A stretch of DNA of 64,000 nt from Rhodamnia argentea (taxonomy: Eukaryota > Streptophyta > Magnoliopsida > Myrtales > Myrtaceae): contig NC_063156.1 of NCBI RefSeq assembly GCF_020921035.1, forward strand, positions 5,394,001 to 5,458,000. The letters are read 5' to 3'. The notes beneath the pieces are model-generated. The model had not been told where the DNA came from and ran no database searches. It saw only the letters and a list, made by a program, of their open reading frames with translations. The position numbers and the translations under genes were made by a program. This document shows positions 34,801-45,269 of the stretch, in pieces; within the stretch, counting starts at the first letter, position 1, and every line of letters begins with the position of its first letter.

Positions 34801-37545
34801 AATCCATGCAATAAGCTAAAAATTTTACTGACAATATCCAAGATAGACCCAGACATACCCAGAAATGTCGTGAAGGCCACGTACTGAATCTTCTGAAGGT
34901 GGATAGGTATTTCATTTGGAATGTCATGATGGATAAGAGGAAAAAAAGGTGGCCAGTTCTTCTCCTCGATCACTATTCCAGCTGCAAAAACAAAAAGGAA
35001 GGCATAATGTTAAATAGCTAGATGAAAGTAATGCATATTGCTATCTAAGATCCGACATTCTACATGTCAACAAAAAGTCAAGGTAAGTGGGACAGGGATA
35101 AATAACCTCGAGATGCGGCATCTTCTCTTCGTTTTAATTCCTGAGAAGCGTCATTAGCACCAGCAGAAAATAAAGTTAACAATGAAATTCACTCAAAAAT
35201 CAATAACATTATATGAATATGCTTTGCAAAAGGCACCTAAATTTTGATGAATCACATACATTCACTGTATCAAAAACTCATTTAATTTTAGCAGAAAAAG
35301 AGAAGCATCAGTCGCCAACTTTGACCAGAACACTTTTTCATTTTTGAAATAAACACTGTAGATAGATAAGGAGAATACCTGTTCCCTCTTCTTCAATTCG
35401 GCCTCTTTAGCTTGAAGTTCCTTCTCCTTTGCTTTGAGATCCTATGCTTAAACAGAAAGCATAGCAAGCTCATTTCAAATGTTCTTATGTTGTGAGACTG
35501 GCTAAAGCAGTATATTATTCCAGGATAGCCCCAGTTACCTTTGCATTATCAAGAGGAATATCAATTGTTGCACCACGATCATATGGCTCAGGAGGAAGAG
35601 GTGAAAGCCTCGAAGTTGCAGGTGGGACAGTGCCAGGATTCTAAGGTTGCAATTACAAAGTTAAATTAGGAAAAGAAAATAAAATGTGATGGAAACTAAT
35701 CCAAGAGGTGCCCCAGGCAAACCAAATCACTCAAATTAATGGCAGATGGTGACAGGTGTGAGGCCTGAACAAGGAGCCACAGAAGAAGCAACATATAGAA
35801 GAGATGATTATGAAGAAGGTATAAATAATATATATTTCCATTATGGGTGATAGAAAGTATTGAAAATAACCCTATTTATCAGTTCTGTATTTTCAACATA
35901 TTCCTCTATTAGTGAGAGGGAGTTTTGCATATAACCCTCTTCATCAATTCTCCATGTAGAAACTGTTCATTAGCCCTTCTTAACTCTCCCAATATGGTTC
36001 TACCAACTTGGAAACTGGCTAGAAGCATCATAAAGAGAATAGGAGGTTAAGAGAAAACGCACTGTCATATAAAAAGCACCTCCACCATAGTTTGACTGGC
36101 CTGCCCCCTTCCCTCTACCTGCTTGGTCCTAACACCGCAAGATGAACAAACCACATTCATCAACCAAATCAACCAATATGTTGTCGTGATTCTCATAGTA
36201 TAATAATGTTTGTATGCACCACGTGATGTTTAGAGACAAAGTACTTAAAGCTCAGTGTGAGATCTTCAGAAACAACAAAATAAATAACCCGTCAACTGCA
36301 TCAGTATAATGTTGTCAGCACATAGATTTTCCTGTTTGTTTTATTCAACAATTAATCAACAGTATTTTATTTTTCCTCTGGCATGGTAATCAAAGAAAAA
36401 CGTATTGTGCTAAAAAAGCAGCATGCAGAATCTGATTGCAACATCTGCAAATCTTATTCGTAGGGTAATACTCGGCTAAAAACAGACAAATGGCCTTACC
36501 CGTAAAAGAAAAGGAAAAAGAAGAAGAAACACAGACGATCTGACAACCTCTTAATCCGGTGAAAGATGATGCTGGCTACATTTGATAAGCGATAAATCAA
36601 CAAAGATTTTCCTAATTTCCATCGTTTACGTTGCTTAGAAGTTAATTGGAAAATATCGTTATCATGAACAAATATGTTTATGCATAGGTTGTTGTCAAAT
36701 GAAAACAAATTTCATTGACTTGTTCTTTTAAGTGATAAGAACAAGTAAAAAAAAAACAAATTTCCGAGAAACAAATGGAGCCTCAAAAGCTACTACTCAA
36801 CTAATATAAGCCTAGACCAAAAAAAAAAAAAACTAATATAAGCCATCTGAAAAAAATAAATAATATAAACCACATTTAACATGGATTGAACATAAAGAAA
36901 AATAGGGCCTTGCCATGCAAGAGCTTATAAGATCATACTAAAACTGACCCGCATTTTGATAGCTAACAGCAGAAGTCAATAAGCAGGACAAAACAAGGGA
37001 CAAAACGTTCAAACACTCTGCTCTCTCAATAAATTCAAATAGCAAGCAACACTTAGCTCAGCCGATTCAGATGAGGTGAGGCTTATTCTTTTGGCACAGA
37101 AACAGAGAATAGATTGGTCAAACGCACGATCAGTTTCACCACTCATCGACTCCGAATCATCACCAAGACAAGATTAACAAGAAAAAAAAACACCAGGAAT
37201 ATTCTCCTGCCAAGGCCTCCACACAAAGATCGTAGATGCTTTTATCCACACCAAAGGACATCTGATTAACAGATCAAGCGATCTAACCAACCAGGCACCG
37301 ACAATGAACAAACATCCGAATAAGCAAAGAACCACATACAGCGAAGCTACACATTTCATGAAAAAGAAGAAGAAAAAAATCCAAAGCTCACACAAATCTC
37401 AACCAGTCGAGCGAGCGAGAGAGCCCCCAACCCTCGATGCGCACGAAGACGACAATGTGCGTTAGAAACTCAAAAGAGCACGAACTCTTACCGCGAAGGG
37501 ATTAACCTCCTCTTCCTCGAAAGGATTGGAATCGTAGCGACTCAT
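31847..37545 (-). CDS. SCAMP: secretory carrier-associated membrane protein (SCAMP)
   Basis: Thirteen exons: 37545-37492, 36128-36063, 35640-35539, 35441-35379, 35140-35107, 34981-34859, 34201-34139, 34051-33958, 32924-32879, 32787-32720, 32368-32320, 32107-32042 and 31933-31847. All are GT..AG with matching phases and sum to 304 aa. The N-terminus has two NPF motifs ([15 protein letters not shown]), which bind EH-domain endocytic proteins. A charged coiled coil ([20 protein letters not shown]) follows, then four membrane spans, with [20 protein letters not shown] and [16 protein letters not shown] as landmarks and a basic tail ending RTMMAAI. SCAMPs act in trafficking between trans-Golgi, early endosome, plasma membrane and cell plate. 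The intron at 34,138-34,052 is 87 nt and open in frame. From memory Arabidopsis At2g20840 is a SCAMP near LIP1, as here. Confidence 0.93.
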
Positions 37546-37800
37546 GAGATCCAATCGCGACCCAAACAGATCTCGGGCTTAATGCCGAAGCGAACCTGGC
37601 AGAGGATCGCGCTGAAATCGCGGGAGACAACCTGTGCTCGACAGCGGAGCGCTCGGGAAAAAGCGGACAATGAGAGCGAGAGGGAAGAAAAAAAGGGTAG
37701 GGGATTGGTGGTTTCCGGGAAAAGAAAATCGACGAGAAAACCAGACGGGAAAATATTCCTTCGCGGGGCGGGGAGAGGGGGCGGTGGACAAAGACAGTTT

Positions 37801-37815
37801 TATATATATATATAT
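37801..37815 (-). promoter_or_regulatory. (TA)n tract, probable TATA region of SCAMP
   Basis: Reads ATATATATATATATAAAAC on the minus strand, about 255-270 bp upstream of the SCAMP ATG. It is both a microsatellite and a plausible TATA element. The GC-rich sequence between it and the ATG would be the leader. Confidence 0.5.
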
Positions 37816-39058
37816 GGCGAGATTCGGGTCGCAATCCGAGTAATTCCGGGTCCCATTTGAGTGGATATCGGGTCTCTGGCTTCTCTGCCTTCTGCATTTG
37901 CTTGCCGCGCCGAAATGAAATCAGTTCATGGTATATTGTAACGTGACAAACTACGATGTTTTGAAATGTCGTCGTTTTTATTTAAATATGTTTCGAATGT
38001 CGTCAATTTATTTGAACACGCCTTTACAATCTTTCCTGTCGGACATGACTTCATTTGACGTATCTTTGACAATACTTATTTTTAATGATTTTGTTTTCCT
38101 CGATTACCATTTCAATGAATTTTAACTTCTTCTCTCGAGACATACGTTAAATAAAAAAAATTACGACCATTACTTGCCTCTCTGATAACTTTTCTTTTTT
38201 CAAAAGGGAAGATCTTTAGAAGTGCTCTTGAAATATTACATGATGTTCGCGGCAATTGCTCGTGCAGCTTCTCCTTTGATGCGCTCTTATGTGCATTATT
38301 TTGTATATTTACGTGCTTCTAACACTATACTTGGAGCATGTCGAGACACTTCCTGATCTTCCCACTAAATTTTCTCGAGAGCTTTGATGCTCCTTTCGAA
38401 TTGGACGTAGCGTTTCTACTATTCAATCATTTCGATCCACGGAAAAATATTCCGTTTCCAAATGGTTTATGCCTCATATGTCGCCAAGTCAAATTTACAA
38501 TCCAATATGACAATTCACTCAAAAAAATCATTCAGAGTTAGGTCATGACCCACGGCCCATTAAAAAAATCAAAAATGGTGAAGAGATTACGAAGAGAGCA
38601 AATCGGTTGATCATTTTGAAAACACTTTCAGTTTTTGTGCTTAATTCATTTTCAAGTAAGAATAATCGCACTTTTAGACTTCGTTTTTTTCGATGACAAT
38701 GAATGATTTGAAATTATTTTTTAAAAATGATTAATCAATGAAAAATATTTTTTTAAATATAATAACTGATTGGAATAATTTCGTATATAATGAAAAAAAA
38801 TTTTCGTTAGTCCATTTCATGGGGAGGTCACCTCCTGCCCTCCCCTCCCCGCCATGATCCTAAGCTCAGCTGATCAGATGGTGTCCCTCACTGCCCCCAG
38901 CGGACGGACGATCAGGATTCAAGCGCGTCAACAACCGGTAGCCATCGCACAAATCTGAAGCTACACACAGATATGGCGATGGTCTCAGTCGCAGAGATGA
39001 CGCAGCGACATTAACATCGCACAAATCGCGTCTCTCTCGATTTCATCCTCAAATTCGG
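37816..39058. other. divergent spacer between SCAMP (-) and LIP1 (+)
   Basis: Shared upstream region of two divergently transcribed genes. AT-rich, with repeat-like fold-back text at about 38,590-38,815 (GAAAATATTTTTTTAAAT and similar). No gene was recognised. Confidence 0.4.
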
Positions 39059-39083
39059 AGAGAGAGAGAGAGAGAGAGAGAGA
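39059..39083 (+). repeat. (AG)n microsatellite in the LIP1 leader
   Basis: A near-pure AG run ends about 28 bp before the LIP1 ATG, so it is almost certainly in the 5' UTR. Confidence 0.75.
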
Positions 39084-39110
39084 AACGGGGATCGGGCCGA
39101 ATCCTTCACA

Positions 39111-42100
39111 ATGCAGTCGCGCTTCCAATCCCTCCCGCGCCTCCTCAGAACCCACTGCCTCCCCTTCCTCTCCCCCTTCTCCTCCTCCTCCTCCGCCCCC
39201 CGGCCGCCGCGGCCTCCGCCTCCGCCCGGAACCCTGAATTCCTCGTCCCCCCAGACTCTGGCCAGCCTCCGCGCGCGGCTCGCGGAGGATTCCCCGTCGC
39301 TCTCCGACTTCATCGACCTGAAGTCGAGCCACTCCTACTCCGTGGAGGTCGGCACCAAGAAGAAGCCGCTGCCTAAGCCCAAGTGGATGAAGGAGTCGAT
39401 CCCCGGCGGCGAGAAGTACGTGCAGATCAAGAAGAAGCTGCGGGAATTGAAGCTGCACACGGTCTGCGAAGAGGCCAGGTGCCCTAATTTGGGCGAGTGC
39501 TGGTCCGGCGGCGAGACGGGGACCGCCACGGCCACGATCATGATTCTCGGCGATACTTGCACAAGAGGTTGCAGGTGGTTTCTTTGATTTGACCTTTTTG
39601 TTGCCTTAGTTATAATTGATGTTCTCATTTGAGGCGTGCATGAATTTATTATGTGCGCGTTTGAGTGTGGGAATTAGCCTGAACAAGGAATGTACGGATC
39701 GATGAAGTTAACTGTTGGATTTTGAGCTTGGATTGGGTTGTTTGTTGTGGGCAGATTCTGCAATGTGAAGACTTCACGCGCTCCACCGCCACCAGACCCT
39801 GGTGAGCCGAGGAATGTGGCGGAGGCAATTGCTTCTTGGGGTTTAGATTACGTGGTGATAACTAGTGTGGACCGGGATGATTTGCGCGATCAAGGGAGCA
39901 GTCATTTTGCTGAGACAGTGCAGACACTTAAGGCACTCAAACCCAAAATGCTTATTGAAGCCTTAGGTATGGGAAGCTGAACGTGGGAATAAGTTTTCTC
40001 ATTCAGGAATGTGTGAAATTTCATGTTTTGAAACCTTAAAATCAATATTGTGTTTTCGCCTTTCCTGGCAAGCAGGTGGAGTCAATACTAATGGACCGGT
40101 TCTGATGATTATCGTGTTTTCCTCTAATAGTTTTGTCTTATGTGCCTGGGAAATCTGGTTGGCAAGATTTCTCCGCCACAAGTCCCTAGATTTTCTTTTT
40201 GACTTTCAAGAAAGCTAGGGGGCAAGACAAAATTTGGCCGCCATCGTCAACCTTATTTGGCGATTCACAAGTAGAAATTTATGTTGGTTGCAATTGCCAT
40301 TCCTATGCCTTCTGCTTTAGATTATGCGAAGCTGCGGGAGTTGAAGGTGTTAGATGTAATGCTTAAATGGGCTACATTAAGGCAAGGGGGATATTTAAGT
40401 GTAGCCATATTTGATTGATCAAGAAACAAATGGTGTAAACTAATTTTTTTTCTGACCATCAATTGTATTCTTCGCTACCACAGTGCCAGACTTCCGTGGA
40501 GATTCTGGCTGCGTAGAGAAAGTGGCCAAGTCAGGCTTAGATGTCTTTGCTCATAATATCGAGACAGTCGAAGAACTCCAGAGTGCAGTACGTGATCATC
40601 GTGCTAATTTCAAGCAGTCTCTGGATGTTCTCATGATGGCCAAAGACTATGCACCTGCCGGGACACTTACCAAGACTTCAATAATGTTAGGCTGCGGTGA
40701 AACACCTGATCAGGTTGTAAAAACTATGGAAAAGGTGAGGGCAGCAGGAGTAGACGTCATGACATTCGGTCAGTACATGAGACCATCAAAACGTCACATG
40801 CCAGTTTCTGAGTATATCACACCTGAGGCTTTTGACAAGTACCAAAACCTTGGCATGGAAATGGTATGCCACACTTTTCTCCTTTTTGTTTGGTCATCTG
40901 AATCAATTTGCATGCATGATATTACCATGCCCAACTATTCTGGTTCATGTTTCTTCTTTATCTCGTTGAGGCGCCAATCTCGTTCGTCTTCGATGCTTTG
41001 TCAATTGTTATGTGTACCTAGAACTACAGCCTTAGATCAAGATGTGTGTGGAAACTCTGTTGTGCTGCTAGCTAGTTTTCAGAACAGTTAGAATTGATCT
41101 CACGAGTCATAGCAGAAAGTAAACTCCAGCAGTTGATTTCATGATATGGCACGGTCTTTGATATTGCCAAGGAAAAAGCAAAATCAGGACTAAAAATATC
41201 GTGCATTGCAAGAGTGGATGTTCTACTGAAGTTCTTCTATCCTTGTGATGGGAAAGTATGTACTTTTGTGATTCCTAAGTGTCGAATACTGGGCACTTGA
41301 TTTTGAAGTATATGCTAAATTATTGGAAACGTGGGGACAAAAATTTTCTGAACTAAATTATGATCTCAATCAGTGATTATTGCCATTCCTTTTCTTCATT
41401 AAGGGGTCTGATTCACATGAATGTATCACTTGAGTGAAGAGCAAACCAAGGGCCTTGGCAATTATTTTAGTTGTGCGAAGTTAAATGAAGTATCGATGCA
41501 AAGTGTCATGATCATGTTCTTTGGCAAAATTGGACCCTCAAGTTCCAGCTCGATGCGCATCCCAACACGAAGAATGTAACTTAATAATTGAATGCCAATT
41601 TTGTTTACTTTATCAGAGACAAACCTACACTTGTAATTGTCTGCGTCTTTAGCTCAATTAGCAATGAGACGAGAACTATTGTGGTCTGTACATTTTCCTG
41701 TGCTACTTCCAAGTAAGGAACTATGTTTGGAAAGCATCTTTATGTTCTCTGTGTTGTTGATAAATAAGACGCACGGTAGCTTGTACTATATGTTATCGGT
41801 ACTACTAATTGCAACTATCAAATGTTTCTATTATGCCAGTCTCATGGGCATGCTGTAGATTGGCAAGATGATATACCTTTTTCAGTTTTATTGAATCAAT
41901 GTACAAGAATGTTGCAATTTGGTTATTCGCAATGGCGTGAGATGGTCTTCGGTGGTTCTCCATGTGGCATATTCATGAGTTTTACATTGAACTTCTTATC
42001 GTGCTCCATGAACATTTGGAGCTTTCACATTTCTACATACGAAGAAGAAAACATAGAAAATCTGGGTGCAAGCATACGCCGTATGTATCGAGCGAGTGTA

Positions 42101-42358
42101 TATCATAGTTTGGAAGTCGACATACTTATTAGCATCAAAACCTATGAAGCCTCTGTGAAGCTATTATAGTGCCTCTTACTTTATGGCCTGTGTTTTATGA
42201 GACTGCCTGCTGAACTGTGGTTTCTGATGTTTTAGGGGTTTCGGTACGTGGCTTCCGGTCCAATGGTTAGGTCATCATACAAGGCAGGGGAGTTTTATAT
42301 CAAATCTATGATAGAAGCTGACCGTGCCAGCTCTACACACCTTCCTGTCTCTGCATGA
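39111..42358 (+). CDS. LIP1: lipoyl synthase, mitochondrial (radical SAM)
   Basis: Four exons, 39,111-39,574, 39,755-39,966, 40,484-40,863 and 42,236-42,358, join in phase to 392 aa. An arginine- and serine-rich N-terminus ([20 protein letters not shown], then a proline tract) fits a mitochondrial presequence. Both Fe-S cluster motifs are complete: the auxiliary cluster [12 protein letters not shown] and the radical-SAM motif CTRGCRFC, the latter split by intron 1. Other landmarks are [55 protein letters not shown] and [20 protein letters not shown]. The enzyme inserts two sulfurs into octanoyl groups on E2 and H proteins of pyruvate, 2-oxoglutarate and glycine decarboxylase complexes. Intron 3 is long (1,372 bp). 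The last exon adds only 40 residues. Confidence 0.95.
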
Positions 42359-43772
42359 ATTGGCAATTGATTAATTTATTTTAACCGTAAAAACTGTCAT
42401 CTTCTCCATGTTGCTTCTCTGAGGAATATGCAGCTCAAGTTAATCTACTTTGATGGGTCCGATTGGAGTCAAGAATGACACAGAAACTGGGGTTTGTCGT
42501 GGAGGGTTCCACTTTGAGATGTAACTTCAGCTTCCATGGTTGTCTTGAGCTTGTATCACTTCTGTTGTTGGAGTTCAGGATATTCCTTGTATATACAATT
42601 GTTTGTAATAACAACATCATCAAATCTTACACATCGGTCGCGTGGTCTCTGTTTCTCAAGCATGTTCTTTTCCGGTGCAGAGGGTTAAGCCCTATTAGAC
42701 TGCTGAGCAATTCTCAAGGTTCGTGTACTTTCTATCACAGATCTTGTAATCTGCCCCGCGATTGGCCAGCGACAGGCTCTCAACCAGCGATCGTGCGCAC
42801 GTCTGAGTGAGTCTGAGTGAATCGAGTCTGCATTCTAAGCATTTTGCGTAATGGGTCCAACTCCAAGATCCGTCTTTATATACTATGAGCCATGAATGCA
42901 CCAGCATCCGACTCCTGTTTGTGCGGTAATCACGGTCGGTGGAAGGACTTTCTTAACTTCGGGACGTCACCAAGACTGTTTTGCACTCCATTCTTGAACC
43001 ACCGACAGTAAGATTGGATTCATGCGAACCCTTCTTTCTTTTTTTTTTTTTTTTTATTTTTCCAGTTTTGCCAATAGATTCGTGTGAACTTTGACCGTAC
43101 GGATGAACATAGGCGCCCGATAATCAATGAGAGTTTCCTGGAGTTGCGACTCCATTAGAACATGGCTTAGCACTCGATGAGTTCCTTAGACTCCGTGAAT
43201 TCGAGGGCCTGGGACGGTCCACCACAGACATTTTATGTCGTCCGTTTTGATGGTGGGCCCCTTTTCAGCCTCCAATTTGATTTTCGACCCCCGAAACTTT
43301 TTGTGTGCTTTATTTCCTTTGGGCCGAACCCAATTTCATTAAATGATGCCAACGTTATTTATGGTACCATGTTCCAGGGACAAGCTTTCTTACAATCGCT
43401 CCATTGAGCAAATTAATGTTGGCCATCATTGCTGTGCAAAGGAGTAAATGATTCAGAGATCTATCAAATGCCTATGCTATGGCTATGAGCCAATCAAAAA
43501 TTTTCTTTTTTATTTTTCTTTTTGTCTTTTGGGGTGTAAGATTCAATGGATAGCTATAAGGAGTGGGGGACTACCATGCCCCTTCACTGCACTTGAATCC
43601 ATGTTTATGTCGTCCCGCTCTGCTTTTTCAATCCTTCAAGAAACTCACGCTCTTTTCCTCAAACACGCACTCTCACTCAATCCCTCTCTCTCTCTCCACC
43701 ATAATTTCTCTTCATCTTCTTCTTCTTCTCTCTCTTTCTCGCCGCAAACTCACCCTCCTCAGTCCTCGCCAG
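42359..43772. other. spacer and leader before the MGCC gene
   Basis: LIP1 3' UTR, then unremarkable spacer with a poly-T run at about 43,041-43,056. From about 43,679 the sequence is CT-rich (43,680-43,740) and probably forms the leader of the gene starting at 43,773. Confidence 0.45.
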
Positions 43773-44706
43773 ATGGGTTGCTGCTTTAGCAAGACCCCTC
43801 CTCACCGCCGCTCCCCGCCAGACCACCCCTGCGGCTCTCCGCCGAGACCACCAGCGCCGGCATTCGAGGAAACCCACGTCGGGATCGCCCCTCAGAATGC
43901 GAGGACGAGAAACCCTCCTCCTCCTCCTCCTCCGCTGCTCGAAGAAGAGACGGTCAAAGAAGTCCTCTCCGAGACGCCGCTGCCAAGGCCCCAGCTTTCC
44001 GATACCCCCCAACCGCCGCCCAAGCTCCAAGAAGACGGGCCCGAGACCAAGATCCTGATCAGCAAGCTCGAGGAGGCCGCCGAGGTGGTGTCGGAGTACT
44101 CCGAGATGTACAGCGCCAGCGAGAGCCTATCGACGGCGACCACGGCCACCACCGTCACGGACAAGCGAGAGGCGGAGGTGACGAGCAGAGAGTCTCGCGA
44201 GGTGAGGCAGAGGCTGAAGAGCGGATCCCCGGCGAAGCTCCCGAGGAAGCGGCCGCCCTACGCCGGGGATCTAGCCGGCGGCGGGGAGAGGAGGCGGGTC
44301 AACCGTTCCCCGTCCCCGGCGAAGAGGAACCTGGCCAGCGTCTCGGGTGTGGGCCCCGGGCGGGCCAGGGAAGCGGGCCGGGCTAGGACGGCGGCTGCGC
44401 AGCGGAATGCTGGGCCTCCTTCCGGCGTGCCCAGGCGAGATCCGGGCGAGACGTCCCGCCGGCGGTCGAGCTCGCCGGCGACGAACAGGGCCGGGGAGGC
44501 GAGCGCAGGCGCGAAGGGGAGGAGCCCCGCGAAGCGGGCCGGGAGCGCCGGCGACGGGCCAGCGAACGGCGAGGGTGGAAAGGAATATGGGCGCCGAGGG
44601 CGCAGCGGAAACGAAGAGGGAAGATCACAAGGACACCGGTCCGGAGCAAGGGAACGAATCTCTGGACAACCCACTTGTGTCATTGGAGTGCTTCATCTTC
44701 CTCTGA
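43773..44706 (+). CDS. MGCC-type acylated basic protein, apparent frameshift near the 3' end
   Basis: The frame from the ATG at 43,773 begins MGCCFSK, a classic N-myristoylation (Gly2) plus palmitoylation (Cys3, Cys4) signal, so plasma-membrane attachment is expected. A proline-rich region, an acidic helix (TKILISKLEEAAEVVSEYSE) and a Ser/Arg/Pro-rich disordered basic region (RRVNRSPSPAKRNLASVSG, RRDPGETSRRRSSSPATNRA) follow. The family ends, as I recall, in SLENPLVSLECFIFL. Here that ending (ESLDNPLVSLECFIFL, stop at 44,704-44,706) lies in a different frame, while the starting frame runs on to 44,771 with unrelated text. The change of frame falls at about 44,570-44,650 with no plausible intron. 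This means a recent frameshift or a GC-rich sequence error. Function unknown. Confidence 0.7.
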
Positions 44707-44771
44707 GTCCTCGCGCAGAGGTTCTCTTCTCCATTAGGGGTCAGTTCAGACACGTGATAATGATCCATTGA

Positions 44772-45269
44772 CATAGACTGGTCAGAGAGAGAGAAGCACA
44801 TGTTGGTGGAATTGGGTCTATTTTTGTAAGTATACATATTGAGATTTTTGTCTGGCTCTTCTGGAGAACGATGTTTCATGGATATGGGGATGCCCAAATC
44901 ATATGGTCCTCCTCCCTGTGCTTTTTCACGATCCCTTTATGGCGATGGGGGGAGGAGAGGGAAAGAGACTTGTTTTGCTTTCTTTCTCGGAGCTTGGGTG
45001 GTGGAACTGTCATGCGGACAAGCCACACTTGTCTTTTGCTTTGACACTCTGCTCTGCTCTGTATTTGTGTGCAGAGAGTGGTTTCCACAAGCAAATGTGG
45101 TATTGGCAATCTATAAATTTAGGGAAAATGACTGTTGTATTTTGCGCTTTTACCACCCTTTTCTGTGAGCAAGTGTGCTATGATTTTTGTTGTAAATTAA
45201 GCCGGATATCAATCGATAACACTGGAATTTTAACTGTCAGATTTGCGCAGCCGTATATTTTTTTGGAGA
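44772..45269. other. 3' region of the MGCC gene
   Basis: Presumed 3' UTR and flanking sequence. No further feature was recognised. Confidence 0.4.

Noticed and set aside
44258-44683. Long minus-strand frames opposite the MGCC gene
   Set aside because: Antisense shadows of a GC-rich coding region; translations are low-complexity Pro/Arg/Ser.
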